Assembly (NCBI RefSeq): GCF_007991755.1
Contig: NZ_BJYY01000013.1
Span: 434,001-498,000, forward strand
From: Cellulomonas aerilata
Lineage (GTDB): Bacteria; Actinomycetota; Actinomycetes; Actinomycetales; Cellulomonadaceae
Direction of reading: 5' to 3'
Length of the DNA: 64,000 bases
This document shows positions 34,305 to 43,926 of the stretch, piece after piece. The notes beneath the pieces are model-generated. The model was not told the origin of the DNA. It made no database searches and worked only from the letters and a program-made list of their open reading frames with translations. Both the position numbers and the translations under genes were made by a program. Each line of letters starts with the position of its first letter. The first letter of the stretch is position 1.

Positions 34305-35114
34305 TCAGGCAGGTGACGGCGGCTCGAAGCCGGCGAGCAGGGCCTCGAGCGCGGCTTGATCAGGGCCGACGAACGGCTCGGCGTCCGGGGCGGACTCGAG
34401 GGTGTCCAGGAGCTGCGACGCGGCATCGTGCGCCGCGGGCAGATGGCTGGAGAGCACGACGGATGGTTCCAGCCTACGCAGCGGCAGGAGCGAGGCGCGG
34501 AAGGCGTCGCGGTCCACACCGGTCACCCATGGGCTGTCGACCGTGGCCCAGAGCCGCTGCCCGGCGACCAGCTCGTTCGGGGGGACTTCGGCGATGTCGT
34601 CCGCGAGCGCGTACTCGGCGCTGACCATCGGGGCACCGAAGCAGTCGGAGGTGAAGCAGGTGCCGGTACGGGTGTCGTAGAAGCCTGTCGTCGCCGGGCT
34701 GTCGTAGACGGGCGGCCGGAACGCGGTGAGGCTCCGATCGCCCAGGTCGAGGGACTGCCCGGGGTTGAGCAGGAACGCCCGCTCGGGAGGGATGTCGTAC
34801 TCGATCGTCAGGATCCCCATCCCGAGGAACGTCGTGATCAGCCGTGCGGATGGTGCAGCCCTCAGGACCTCCATGAGGCTTCCCGTGTGGTCACGGTCGG
34901 GGTGCGTGAGGTAGATCCACCGCAGGTCGGCCGGGTCGACGTGCGACCACAGCGCGTCGAGGAACTCCGTGCGCGAGGTCGGGAGGCCGCTGTCGATGAG
35001 CAGCGGCTGCTCCGCGCGCAGGAGGTAGGCGTTGACCGGGAGGAAACCGAGACCCGGGATCGGTGCGGCCTCGCCCAGCGCGACGACGTCGGGGGCAGGG
35101 TATGTGACGCGCAT
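34305..35114 (-). CDS. MBL-fold metallo-hydrolase
   Basis: A 269-residue protein with the metallo-beta-lactamase signature LRWIYLTHPDRDHTGSLMEV (H-x-D-x-D-H), further ligands in GFYDTRTGTCFTSDCFGA (Asp) and VVLSSHLPAAHD (His), and the opening PVNAYLLRAEQPLLIDSGLP. This looks like the flavodiiron/ODP-type oxidoreductase branch without a flavodoxin domain, so oxygen- or thioester-related chemistry is possible. GGGAG lies seven bases before ATG 35114. A 321-bp gap separates it from the propeller gene; it shows nothing beyond likely promoter DNA. Confidence 0.82.
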   Translation of the reverse strand: MRVTYPAPDVVALGEAAPIPGLGFLPVNAYLLRAEQPLLIDSGLPTSRTEFLDALWSHVDPADLRWIYLTHPDRDHTGSLMEVLRAAPSARLITTFLGMGILTIEYDIPPERAFLLNPGQSLDLGDRSLTAFRPPVYDSPATTGFYDTRTGTCFTSDCFGAPMVSAEYALADDIAEVPPNELVAGQRLWATVDSPWVTGVDRDAFRASLLPLRRLEPSVVLSSHLPAAHDAASQLLDTLESAPDAEPFVGPDQAALEALLAGFEPPSPA

Positions 35115-35299
35115 GGCTGTACTCCCGTTCCGAGGACGCTCGGGCCTGGCACCACCACGGACGACGCTCCTCCGGACCACCGGTGCGGTCAAGGGCGTCA
35201 CAGCAGCACCACCCCGCCCGAGGGCAGCCGATGCCAGGACGGACGCCCCTGTACTGCGGTCGTCCACCCGCCTGTCCGACGTCGCGCGGGGGACCCCGG

Positions 35300-36235
35300 T
35301 CACCCCGCCGGGGCGAGCGGCAGCGACCGGACGCTGCGGAAGCGCCGGGGCTGCCCGTCGACCGGGTCCGTGAACGCGACCTCGGCCGCGAGGAGCTGCA
35401 GCGGCCGGCTGAAGTCGTCGACCGCGACGTCCTGCACGACCGGGTACAACGGGTCGTCGACGATCGGGATGCCGAGCCCGTGCAGGTGCAGGCGCAGCTG
35501 GTGCGTCCGGCCGGTGCGAGGCGTCAGTCGGTAGACGCCCTGTCGTCCCAGCTGCCCGTCCACCTCGCGCTCGAGCTCCACGCCCGTCTCGGCGTTGACC
35601 GGCGCCCCGGGCACGACCTCGGCGCACCAGGTGCCGCGCTCCTTGCGGATGTGGTTGCGCACGACGGCGGGCAGCTCCAGGTCGGGGCGCAGCGGCGCGA
35701 GCGCCCGGTACGTCTTGTCGACCGCGCGCCGCTCGAACGCCGTCTGGTAGGCGCCCCGCCACCGGCGCTCGGTCGCCAGCATCAGCAGGCCGGACGTGAT
35801 CCGGTCGAGACGGTGCAACGGCGACAGCTCGGGCAGGTCGAGCTCCGCGCGCAGCCGGACGACGACGCTCTGCATGACGTGCCCGCCGCGCGGGATCGTG
35901 GAGAGGAACGGCGGCTTGTCGACGACGACGAGGCGCTCGTCCCGGTGCACCAGGTGGATCCGCCCCGGCACCTCGGGCTCGTCGCGCAGGTCCCGGTGGA
36001 AGTAGACCGACCGCTGCTGCGCGTAGGGGTCGTCCTCCCGGACCGCGCGGCCGTCCTCGCCGACGAAGCGCCCCTCCGCCAGCATCCCCGGCACGTCGAC
36101 GCGCTCCGGCAGCCGGTGCCGCAGCCACGCACCCATCGTCGGCCACGGGGCCGGGCGGTTCGGGTCGCGGTCCGGAGTGCGGAGGCGGGCGGCGGGGAGG
36201 CCGTGGCGTGCCGGGAGGGGCGAGCGGGAAGGCAC
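35300..36235 (-). CDS. RluA-family pseudouridine synthase
   Basis: A 311-residue RNA-modifying enzyme that isomerises uridine to pseudouridine. The catalytic Asp is in SPLHRLDRITSGLLMLA, with VVVDKPPFLSTIPRGGH ahead of it and TGRTHQLRLHLHGLGIPIVDDP after it, all RluA-class hallmarks. There is no S4 domain; the N-terminal ~90 residues (LRHRLPERVDVPGMLAEG...) belong to a subgroup seen in Gram-positives. GTG 36235 has no ribosome site but TACCAT ends six bases upstream, so the mRNA is probably leaderless. The target RNA cannot be assigned. Confidence 0.9.
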   Translation of the reverse strand: MPSRSPLPARHGLPAARLRTPDRDPNRPAPWPTMGAWLRHRLPERVDVPGMLAEGRFVGEDGRAVREDDPYAQQRSVYFHRDLRDEPEVPGRIHLVHRDERLVVVDKPPFLSTIPRGGHVMQSVVVRLRAELDLPELSPLHRLDRITSGLLMLATERRWRGAYQTAFERRAVDKTYRALAPLRPDLELPAVVRNHIRKERGTWCAEVVPGAPVNAETGVELEREVDGQLGRQGVYRLTPRTGRTHQLRLHLHGLGIPIVDDPLYPVVQDVAVDDFSRPLQLLAAEVAFTDPVDGQPRRFRSVRSLPLAPAG

Positions 36236-36501
36236 CCGGCGATGGTACGAGTTCCCGGTAGGGGCTCGAGCGGCGGCCCCGACGTCCACGGGCGTCGAGC
36301 GGCGCTCCGAGCAAGCGCCGAAGCGGGGCGACGTCCTCTGCGCGCGCCCCACTGTCACGACGCGGTCAGGCGCATTTCCGTCCACCGCGCCGCGCCGTGC
36401 GACAGCGCCCAGCGCCATCTCCTTCGCCGGCGGGCCGACTGCTCACGGAAGGCGCGGCTGGAGCGCCCCCTCACGGCCGGACGACCGGATCAGGGTCAGC
36501 G

Positions 36502-37248
36502 TCACGAGACGAGGCTGCTGTCCGGCTCCAGCCGCAGGTTGCCGGCGGCGATGCGGTCCGCGCGCAGCAGATCGTCCTCGAAATCGACCTCGACGACGTC
36601 GAACATCGACACGTCCACCGGAAGGACACGCATGCCGCGGCGAGCGATCGCCGTCTCCAGGCCCCGCTCGAAGTAGTCGGTGTCGGCGCAGACACGCAGC
36701 TCCTCGATGAGGACGGCCTTCGCGGCCGCGGACACGTAGTTGATGCCCACCGCCTCGCCGAGGCCGCCCCGGACGGTCTTGGACAGCTCCTGGACGTAGC
36801 CGGCGTCGTCGACGGTGTACTTCACCTCCTCGTCGCCGACGGCCTCGGTGTTCACGCACACGAAGGTCTCGTCGCGCTCGAGCCACGGCTGCACGTGTCG
36901 CAGGACGCGCGGGTCGAAAACGACGTCGCCGTTCATCCACAGCACGCCGCCGGGGTGGGAGGTCTCCAGCGCACGGAGCAGGCTCTTCGACGTGTTCGTG
37001 GCGTCGAACAGCTCGTTGTACGCGAAGCGCACCTCCGGGTGCGCCTGCATGATCGCGGTGGCCTGGAAACCGACGACGACCGTGATCCGCACCTCGGCCC
37101 CGAGAGCGGACCGCAGGTTGTCCATCTGCTGGCGCATGATCGTGCGCCCGTCGCGGAGCTGGGTCTGCGACTTCGGCAGCGGCCGGCCCAGCCGGGTGCC
37201 CAGCCCCGCGGCCAGGACGACGGCCTGCAGGTCGAGGGAGTGGCTCAT
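36502..37248 (-). CDS. Nucleotidyltransferase (sugar-phosphate / phosphocholine cytidylyltransferase-like)
   Basis: A 248-residue GT-A-type nucleotidyltransferase: AVVLAAGLGTRLGRPLPKSQ (nucleotide-binding GxGTR and Lys), LWMNGDVVFDP (metal-binding Asp) and VEVDFEDDLLRAD near the end. Members activate sugar phosphates, phosphocholine or glycerol phosphate with CTP or UTP. Its ATG overlaps the stop of the upstream glycerophosphotransferase gene (ATGA, 37245-37248), so they are co-translated. The pair suggests synthesis of a teichoic-acid-like polymer or its decoration. The activated substrate may be glycerol-3-phosphate or choline. Confidence 0.85.
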   Translation of the reverse strand: MSHSLDLQAVVLAAGLGTRLGRPLPKSQTQLRDGRTIMRQQMDNLRSALGAEVRITVVVGFQATAIMQAHPEVRFAYNELFDATNTSKSLLRALETSHPGGVLWMNGDVVFDPRVLRHVQPWLERDETFVCVNTEAVGDEEVKYTVDDAGYVQELSKTVRGGLGEAVGINYVSAAAKAVLIEELRVCADTDYFERGLETAIARRGMRVLPVDVSMFDVVEVDFEDDLLRADRIAAGNLRLEPDSSLVS

Positions 37249-38348
37249 GCGCGCGCCGCCGATGCGGGCGTGACGACGGCGGTGGGCAGGACGAGGTCGA
37301 GGACCCGGTCGGCAGCCCGACCGTCCTCGGCGTGGCAGAAGCGGTCCCGGAACGCCCCGTAGCGGTCGCCGAACTCCGCCCGGACCCCGTCGAGGTCAGC
37401 GAGGGCGTCGAGGACCTCGTCGGGGGTCGTCAGCACCGGGCCCGGCGCGATCTCGTGCAGGTCGAAGTAGAAGCCCCGCAGCACGTCGCGGTAGTGCTCG
37501 AGGTCGTGCGCGAACACCAGGATCGGCTTCCCCGTCAGGGCGAAGTCGAACATCGCCGAGGAGTAGTCGGTCACCAGCACGTCGGCAGCGAGGTACAGGT
37601 CGTTGATGTCGGCGTGGTCGGACACGTCCACGACGCCTCGGACGTCCCGACCCCGCTGCGCGTCGGGTACCAGGTGGTGCAGTCGCAGCAGCAGCACCTG
37701 TCCCTCCCCCAGGCGCTGCGCGAAACGGTCCGGGTCCAGGGGGAGGCGGAAGCCCAAGCCCGCGTCCACGCGCTCGTCGTCGCGCCAGGTCGGCGCGTAC
37801 AGGACCGCGACGCGCCCGTCCTCGATCCCCAGCGCGGCGCGCACCCGGGCGCGACGCTCCGCGGCGTCGGGGGCGAGCAGCGCATCGTTGCGGGGGTACC
37901 CGGTCACCGGGACGGAGCCGGCGAACCCGAACGCGGCACGCAGCGGGACGGCGGCCGCCTCGCTCGGTCCGAGCAGGACGTCCCAGCGGGTGACGTCGTC
38001 GTCGAGGCGGGACAGCAGGTCCTCGCTGCTGAAGAGGGAGAGCGCGTCGCGGTGGATCCGTTTGAGGGGCGTCCCGTGCCAGGTCTGCAGGTACGTCGTG
38101 CCCGGACGCTTCCCCCACGCCGGCAGGTGGTTGTCGGCGACGACGAGGTCGGCCGACTCAAGAGCGGCCACGGCCTGGGGGGTGCGGACCGGGACGGTCG
38201 CGGTGCCGGCCGGGAAGTCGCCGGCGTACCGGGGGTCGGCCAGCCAGAGGTGCTCGGCGTCGATCGTCGCGCGCGACACCGCGCGCTGGTGCAGGGCACG
38301 CGGGTTGTCGCGGTAACGCCCGCCGTAGCTGTAGTAGACGATCTTCAC
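37245..38348 (-). CDS. CDP-glycerol glycerophosphotransferase (TagB/TagF family)
   Basis: A 367-residue polymerase or primase-like GT-B enzyme. GTG 38348 (AGGAAG upstream) begins VKIVYYSYGGRYRDNPRAL. Family motifs: TTYLQTWHGTPLKRIHRDA, TGYPRNDALL, VLYAPTWRDDERVD, the substrate-binding VLVTDYSSAMFDFALTGKPI and HDLEHYRDVLRGFYFDL. In wall teichoic acid synthesis such proteins transfer glycerol phosphate from CDP-glycerol to a lipid-linked acceptor on the cytoplasmic face. It forms a two-gene operon with the nucleotidyltransferase. The rest of a teichoic-acid cluster is absent from the window. Confidence 0.92.
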   Translation of the reverse strand: MKIVYYSYGGRYRDNPRALHQRAVSRATIDAEHLWLADPRYAGDFPAGTATVPVRTPQAVAALESADLVVADNHLPAWGKRPGTTYLQTWHGTPLKRIHRDALSLFSSEDLLSRLDDDVTRWDVLLGPSEAAAVPLRAAFGFAGSVPVTGYPRNDALLAPDAAERRARVRAALGIEDGRVAVLYAPTWRDDERVDAGLGFRLPLDPDRFAQRLGEGQVLLLRLHHLVPDAQRGRDVRGVVDVSDHADINDLYLAADVLVTDYSSAMFDFALTGKPILVFAHDLEHYRDVLRGFYFDLHEIAPGPVLTTPDEVLDALADLDGVRAEFGDRYGAFRDRFCHAEDGRAADRVLDLVLPTAVVTPASAARA

Positions 38349-38844
38349 GCTCTTCTTCCTGTCGATGAACCGGCCGCATCGTGGCGACCCCCATGCTGAA
38401 GTGTGCCTCCCGCGCGCCCCCGACGACGACGCGAGCGATCTCTCCACCCGTACCGGCTGCCACGTCACTCCACGTCCGGTGAAGAAGGCGACCCGAGACG
38501 GTGACGGGTCGCCCGTACGTTCCAGGCGGAGGCCGAGGCCCGGCCGTCGGGTGTCCGTCTCCTGGATGCCGGCGGACTGGCGTGCCGGGCAGCGACCAGC
38601 CTGCTGGTCGGGGGCTCAGCGGGACGGGTGCGACCTCTACCGTTCCTCGCCCGCCGGAGGCGTGGCCTTCACAGCGTGGAGCCACCTCCCGAGGGAACCG
38701 TGCCGCCAGGCGGTCGTCGCTGCGACGGCGCCGACCGGACTCCTTGACGCCCGTGCCCGTGCGCGAGGACGCTCGAGCCGAGGACGGGCGCGACCACCGC
38801 AGGCCGTCCACGCCGAGGCACTCGGCAGGGCACAGGGGGCTCAC
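38349..38844. other. Intergenic region between divergent genes
   Basis: About 500 bp without a supportable gene. The frame of the protease gene stays open through it, but composition is Arg/Pro-rich and no signal peptide or ribosome site precedes 38845. It presumably carries the divergent promoters of the TagB/F-like gene and the secreted protease. Confidence 0.5.
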
Positions 38845-40791
38845 ATGTGGCGGATGCGTATGCGCTGGAGCGGTGCGACGGCCGCGGTACTGGTGGGGAG
38901 CCTGCTGGCGCTCCCGGCCCCGGCCGCGGCGGCGCCCACCGAGGACCGGGACGACCTGGCATGGCGCCTCGGGATCCAGCTCGTGCCGAAGGGTTCGGCC
39001 GACCTGGGCCGATCCCCCGAGCTGATCGAGCCGAACCCGTTTCTCAGCCTGGTGCCGGACCCCTCGAGCATCGACCTGTACTCGTGGAAGGCGTCGTCCG
39101 CGGCGAGGTCGGCGGCGCGCGCGGCCGAGGTCGAGCAGCGCGGCGACGGGCCGCGACCCGACGTCCCCCCGCTGGTCGTGGAGGAGGAGGAGCCGGACGG
39201 GGTGCGGGGCGTGAACGACACACCGGCGACCTCGCAGGTCGTCCCCGGTTTCGGGTCGCGCCGAGGAGAGGCCTCCGCCGCCGACGTCCGCGGCACGCTC
39301 GCGCCCGGACCCGAGCCCGTGCCGTTGCCACCCGCGCCGGAGGACAACGGCTCGATCCCGCTGGCCGCCGAGACGGGGCTGCGGTCCGGTACGTCGACGC
39401 GGACGACGGGCACCATCGGTGACGGTCCGCACGGTTCGGCCGGCGACGGCACCGGTGATGCCGACTTCTACGCCGTGCGCGCCGCGGCCGCAGGGCAGCG
39501 GCTCGTCGTCGACATCGACACCGACGAAGGCGGCCTGGACTCGCTGGTCGTCGTCTGGGACGCCGAGGGTGTCCCGCTCGCGGGCAATGACGACGGGCGC
39601 CCAGGCGAGACGGACAGCTACCTGTCGTGGACGGTGCCCGCCGCCGGGGACTACTTCGTGTCCGTCTCGGACCTCATGGGCCTGCCCGAGGACCCGTTCG
39701 ACTCCGGCAGCGGGGTCGGCGTCGGCACCGAGGGCGACTACGCGGTCACGTTCGGGCTGGACCCCGTCACCGACGTCGACGTCTACGCGGTCCGCCTGCG
39801 GCACGGCGACGTCCTGAGCGGATCGGTCGCCGGGTCCGGGACGCGGCTGGCCGTCTACGCCCAGGACGGCGACGCCGGCGTGCGCGAGGTGTTCGGGTCG
39901 TCGCAGGACGTGACCTTCATCTACCCGCAGGCGTCACCGCTCACGGGAGGTGGCAACGCCGTGGTCGACCACGTCGCGGACGTGGACGGCCTCCACTACG
40001 TCGCCACCGAGGGGATGGCCGGCGACTACTCCCTCACCCTCGAGGTGTACCGGCCCGGTCCCGACCTGCGGAACGCCCGGCAGACGATCTTCCTCGACTT
40101 CGACGGCGAGCGCGTCAACACCGGCGTCTGGGGCGGGCCCGGGGTCCGGCAGCTGTCGCCCCTCTCGGCCTTCGTCACCGCCTGGGGCATCCCCGCGTGG
40201 CAGGAGGGCGCGCTGATCGACCGCATCGTCGCCACGACGACGGAGAACCTCCGGCGCGACTTCGCCCGGACCGGTGTCCGGGTGAGGATCCTCAACAGCC
40301 GCGACCACGCCGACCCGTTCGGCCGGCCCCACGTCACCAGGGTGGTGGTCGGCGGCACGATCGCCGAGTCCGGCGTCCCGACCATCGGCATCGCCCAGTC
40401 CATCGATCCTGGCAACTTCGAGATGGCCGAGACCGGGCTCGTGCTCCTCGACCTCCTCTCCGCCTCGGCGGACGAGGAGTTCTCGCTCAACGCCTTCCTG
40501 CGGCCCGGCAGCGACAGACTCAGGTTCGTGGGCACCGCGCTGGGCAACGTGGTGGCGCACGAGGCGGGTCACATGCTCGGGAACTGGCACGTCGACCAGT
40601 TCAACGAGACCGCGAACCTCATGGACGCGGGCGGGAACTTCGCCCAGCTGTTCGGCGTCGGTCCCGACGGCGTGGGCGGGACGGCGGACGACCCGGACGT
40701 GGACTTCGGCGTCGACCAGCTCAACCCCATCGAGGGCTTCACGGGGTGGGAGAACACCTGGGTGCGGACCCGCTGGGCGCTCACGCCCTGA
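38845..40791 (+). CDS. Secreted metzincin-like zinc metalloprotease with pre-peptidase-type domains
   Basis: A 648-residue secreted protein from ATG 38845 (AGGGGG upstream). Signal peptide MWRMRMRWSGATAAVLVGSL...AAA. A central PPC-type beta-sandwich region (GDADFYAVRAAAAGQRLVVD, YLSWTVPAAGDYFVSVSDL) appears twice. The C-terminal catalytic domain begins QTIFLDFDGERVN and contains HEAGHMLGNWHVD near residues 572-584, the HExxHxxGxxH(x)D metzincin zinc site, followed by NLMDAGG as a Met-turn-like segment. It should be an extracellular endopeptidase; the substrate is unknown. The gene is monocistronic. Confidence 0.85.
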   Translation: MWRMRMRWSGATAAVLVGSLLALPAPAAAAPTEDRDDLAWRLGIQLVPKGSADLGRSPELIEPNPFLSLVPDPSSIDLYSWKASSAARSAARAAEVEQRGDGPRPDVPPLVVEEEEPDGVRGVNDTPATSQVVPGFGSRRGEASAADVRGTLAPGPEPVPLPPAPEDNGSIPLAAETGLRSGTSTRTTGTIGDGPHGSAGDGTGDADFYAVRAAAAGQRLVVDIDTDEGGLDSLVVVWDAEGVPLAGNDDGRPGETDSYLSWTVPAAGDYFVSVSDLMGLPEDPFDSGSGVGVGTEGDYAVTFGLDPVTDVDVYAVRLRHGDVLSGSVAGSGTRLAVYAQDGDAGVREVFGSSQDVTFIYPQASPLTGGGNAVVDHVADVDGLHYVATEGMAGDYSLTLEVYRPGPDLRNARQTIFLDFDGERVNTGVWGGPGVRQLSPLSAFVTAWGIPAWQEGALIDRIVATTTENLRRDFARTGVRVRILNSRDHADPFGRPHVTRVVVGGTIAESGVPTIGIAQSIDPGNFEMAETGLVLLDLLSASADEEFSLNAFLRPGSDRLRFVGTALGNVVAHEAGHMLGNWHVDQFNETANLMDAGGNFAQLFGVGPDGVGGTADDPDVDFGVDQLNPIEGFTGWENTWVRTRWALTP

Positions 40792-41023
40792 GCGCGGGCG
40801 ATGCCGCGGTGGCGCCGGGCGCGGGTGGCGAGCCGGCACCGGCGAGCGCCCCCTGGGGTCGTGCCCACGGACGTCGGTGACAGAGGCGAGGACCTCCGGG
40901 GCGACGTGATGGGTGGCGACGCGTGCCGGTCACGTCCGACCTGATCACCGACGTCCTCGCCGCTACTCTCGCCCTGCCCTGACCTCGCCGTCGATCACGG
41001 CACGGACCGCACCGGAGGCTCCC

Positions 41024-42610
41024 ATGCCCGACCACGCCGACCAGCTCGAGGCGATCCGGGGCGGTTACGACGTCGACGGCGCCGCGCTGGATCTCGGCGC
41101 CGCCGTGGCGGACGGCACGGCCCACGCCGACGTCCCGGTACGGATCCCGCTGTCGTCGCTCAACCGGCACGGCCTCGTCGCCGGCGCCACGGGCACCGGC
41201 AAGACCAAGACGCTCCAGCTGATGGCCGAGCAGCTGTCCGCGCAGGGCGTCCCCGTGTTCCTCGCCGACATCAAGGGCGACCTCTCCGGGGTGGCCTCGA
41301 CCGGAGTGCCCGACGACAAGGTGACCGCGCGCGCGGCCGAGGTCGGACAGCAGTGGGAACCGACGTCGTGCCCGACCGAGTTCCTGTCCCTCGGCGGCCT
41401 CGGCGCCGGCGTACCCGTCCGGGCGACCATCACCAGCTTCGGTCCCACGCTGCTGGCGAAGGTCCTGGGCCTGAACGACGTCCAGGAGTCCAGCCTCGCG
41501 CTGGTGTTCCACTACGCCGACCAGAACGGCCTGGCGCTGCTGGACCTCAAGGACCTGCGGGCGGTGATCACGCACCTCACCTCCGACGAGGGCAAGGCCG
41601 AGCTCAAGGAGCTCGGCGGGCTCTCGGCCGCGACGGCGGGAGTCATCCTCCGGGAGCTGATCGCCTTCGCGGCCGAGGGCGCCGACGTGTTCTTCGGCGA
41701 GCCGGAGTTCGACACCGCCGAGCTGCTGCGCACCACGTCCGACGGCAGGGGTTTCGTGACCTGCCTCGAGCTCTCCGACGTGCAGGACAAGCCCGCACTC
41801 TTCTCGACGTTCCTCATGTGGATGCTCGCCGACCTGTTCCACGACCTGCCCGAGGTCGGTGACGTCGACAAGCCCAAGCTGGTGTTCTTCTTCGACGAGG
41901 CGCACCTGCTGTTCGACGACGCCAGCGAGGACTTCCTCGACTCCATCTCGCAGACCGTGCGGCTGATCCGCAGCAAGGGTGTCGGCGTCTTCTTCGTCAC
42001 GCAGACGCCGAAGGACGTCCCCGGGGACGTCCTCGCCCAGCTGGGCAACCGGGTGCAGCACGCTCTGCGCGCCTACACCCCCGACGACGCCAAGGCACTC
42101 AAGGCCACAGTCTCGACCTTTCCCAGGTCGACCTATGACCTGGAGGAGCTGCTCACCACCCTCGGCACAGGTGAGGCGGTCGTCACCGTCCTGTCCGAGC
42201 GGGGCGCGCCGACCCCGGTCGCCTGGACGCGGCTCCGGGCGCCGCAGTCGCTGATGGCCCCGTCCGCCGCCGGTGTGGTCTCCGCCGTGGTGGAAGCCAG
42301 CGCCCTGCGACCGAAGTACGCCCAGGCTCTGGACCGTGAGTCGGCGTACGAGAAGCTCGTCGCCCGCCTGGCCGAGGCGCCCGCCGCCGCCGAGCCCACG
42401 CGTCGGCGGGAACCGAAGTCCTCCGACCGAGCCGCAGCGCCGCGAAAGGACCGTTCCGCGCCCGCACCAGCGCCGCGCAAGGAACCTTCGGTGCTGGAAA
42501 ATGTCGTGACGTCGTCGGCGTTCAAGTCGGCGCTGCGCTCGGCCGGCTCGGTCCTCGGCCGGGAGATCACGCGAAGCCTCTTCGGGACGGCCCGCCGGCG
42601 CCGTCGCTGA
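41024..42610 (+). CDS. HerA-like / DUF853-type ATPase
   Basis: A 528-residue cytoplasmic P-loop ATPase. ATG 41024 follows CCGGAGG. Walker A GATGTGKTKTLQLMAEQL (near 54-61) with FLADIKGDLSGVA, Walker B KLVFFFDEAHLLFDD (near 290), then VFFVTQTPKDVPGDVLAQLG, the HerA-type sensor segment. The C-terminus is a Lys/Arg/Pro-rich tail, ending in an Arg run, that could bind DNA. Family members are annotated as DNA helicase or pumping motors of unclear role. It is followed by a hairpin terminator and marks the last core gene before the accessory region. Confidence 0.88.
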   Translation: MPDHADQLEAIRGGYDVDGAALDLGAAVADGTAHADVPVRIPLSSLNRHGLVAGATGTGKTKTLQLMAEQLSAQGVPVFLADIKGDLSGVASTGVPDDKVTARAAEVGQQWEPTSCPTEFLSLGGLGAGVPVRATITSFGPTLLAKVLGLNDVQESSLALVFHYADQNGLALLDLKDLRAVITHLTSDEGKAELKELGGLSAATAGVILRELIAFAAEGADVFFGEPEFDTAELLRTTSDGRGFVTCLELSDVQDKPALFSTFLMWMLADLFHDLPEVGDVDKPKLVFFFDEAHLLFDDASEDFLDSISQTVRLIRSKGVGVFFVTQTPKDVPGDVLAQLGNRVQHALRAYTPDDAKALKATVSTFPRSTYDLEELLTTLGTGEAVVTVLSERGAPTPVAWTRLRAPQSLMAPSAAGVVSAVVEASALRPKYAQALDRESAYEKLVARLAEAPAAAEPTRRREPKSSDRAAAPRKDRSAPAPAPRKEPSVLENVVTSSAFKSALRSAGSVLGREITRSLFGTARRRRR

Positions 42611-42640
42611 AGGATCATTTGCGCTTCCGTCACGGTGCCC

Positions 42641-42672
42641 CTGGCGGAGATCGGCGGCTCGCCGTCCGCCAG
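42641..42672 (+). terminator. Terminator hairpin after the HerA-like gene
   Basis: CTGGCGGA (42641-42648) pairs with TCCGCCAG (42665-42672), and CGGCG with CGCCG inside it, 31 bp after the stop. Confidence 0.6.
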
Positions 42673-42951
42673 GAGCGCCCGCAGTCCCCCGCCGCGCAGG
42701 GCGACCGCGACGGTCAGCCGCACACCTGCCGACGAGCCCGCCGCGGTGATGGACTGGATTGCCGGTCCTTCGGACCGGTGAAGGGGCTGACTGGAGGCGG
42801 TCCGGGCGGGGGGAGGATGCAGGCCAGAGCCGGCACCAGCGCAGCGAGCGCGAAGACGCCCCTGAAGGAGCGGCTCATCTTGACGCGGAGAGCCGGGCGG
42901 CCGGTACCCATCGCTTGACATGGCTGCGTGTCGGCAGGTCAGGTGCGTCGA

Positions 42952-43081
42952 GGTGGCGGGAATCGAAGCCGCTGGAGGCCTTCGGGACTCGTCGGCTCAA
43001 CCCGGTGACCTGCAGTTTCGTAGCCATGGAGAGCCGGACAGTGTGGCGAACTGATGGTGATCGGTTGACGCCGTCAACGAG
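42952..43081. repeat. Dispersed ~120-bp repeat, copy A (T-arm-like core plus palindrome)
   Basis: Begins with GGTGGCGGGAATCGAAGC, continuing CGCTGGAGGC, which read on the minus strand resembles a tRNA T-arm (GGCTTCGATTCCCGC, with one C-C mismatch next to the loop). The palindrome GTTGAC-GCC-GTCAAC is at 43064-43078. Copy B (48906-49027) aligns with it colinearly over ~120 bp, and copy C (58502-58628) shares both ends. An attachment site or a duplicated regulatory region are both possible. Flanking DNA from 42673 to 43257 has no gene I can support. Confidence 0.65.
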
Positions 43082-43198
43082 GTGTGACGGGCTGGGATGG
43101 TCGGCTTGCTCCGATCGCACGCTACGGCGGCACGCGGCTTCCGCGACCTGCCGTTGCCGCCGTGAGGAATCGGGCTCGAACGTGCGTGAGGACACACC

Positions 43199-43213
43199 GT
43201 TGACGACGTCAAC
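43199..43213. promoter_or_regulatory. Extra palindrome GTTGAC-GAC-GTCAAC
   Basis: A second perfect copy of the 15-bp palindrome, 135 bp after that of repeat A and not accompanied by the T-arm-like core. It is a candidate site for a recombinase or dimeric repressor. Confidence 0.5.
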
Positions 43214-43257
43214 AAGGTCCGCGTCGATCAGCCATAGCGAGGCATTGCTCTTCACCT

Positions 43258-43587
43258 CTAGGACGGGGCGCCGCGCTCGATGAGCTCGCCTATCCGCTCG
43301 AGCATGTTCCCGGTCGGCTGCCGCTTGGTCAGGCTCTGCAGCCCGAAGTGAGCGACGGACGCCGCGGAGCCAGCGACGTGCTGGACGAGCGCCGCGCGTG
43401 AGGACCGCATCGCGGCGCGGACGTGGTGGGCTGCTGAGCCGGCGGCGGAGGCCATCCGCAGTTGCAGCCAGCGCGCGTCGGTGTACTCGCGCCGGCGCCA
43501 ATCGGGAACATGGTTGCCTGTAGGGCGATCCGTGCACACCAGGAGGACAGCGTCATCCGTCCTCAACCTTGACCGCCCGGCGTTCAT
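43258..43587 (-). CDS. Hypothetical protein
   Basis: A 109-residue protein with coding-like composition, including DDAVLLVCTDRPTGNHVPDW, ARWLQLRMASAAGSAAHHVR and a helical C-terminus TGNMLERIGELIERGAPS. No signal peptide, membrane helix or known family is recognised. No clear ribosome site is seen at ATG 43587, and the start may lie elsewhere or the gene may be a fragment. The 339 bp to its right (43588-43926) hold only a short overlapping frame and nothing I can name. Confidence 0.4.
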   Translation of the reverse strand: MNAGRSRLRTDDAVLLVCTDRPTGNHVPDWRRREYTDARWLQLRMASAAGSAAHHVRAAMRSSRAALVQHVAGSAASVAHFGLQSLTKRQPTGNMLERIGELIERGAPS

Positions 43588-43926
43588 AACGATCCGACGT
43601 AGTTGCCAGCAGCGCCTCGGCGACCGTCATCGAGCCCGGCGACCGTCATCGGCCACCACGGAGGCGGCCGTCCATGCGATGCGCCGCGGTCCCTTGACGG
43701 CCACTCGCCTGCGCTCGGCCGTGCCCTCGTCGCCGACACCGGATTGGCTGCGCTGCCCGGACGGGTCGACGGCCTCGGATCGCCCGCCCGCGACCGCGTC
43801 CCACAGAACCCTTCAAGCTGCAGCAACATCGATTCCGACGGCAGTGGCGGGCGTCATGACCTAGCGTGGGCACGGTCGGTCACAGCGGTTGGCTTGCAGT
43901 CGTGATGGAGCGGGGGCGGTCCGCGA

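Noticed and set aside
42714-42911. A short minus-strand frame beginning with a signal-peptide-like MSRSFRGVFALAALVPALAC
   Set aside because: After the hydrophobic stretch the frame is only Pro/Arg-rich sequence, there is no ribosome site, and nothing follows that would be a mature protein.
42952-42979. A tRNA gene suggested by the T-arm-like sequence
   Set aside because: Only the T-arm is recognisable and it has a C-C mismatch at the universally conserved pair next to the loop. No matching acceptor, D-arm or anticodon arm was found in the 90 bases on the 5' side.
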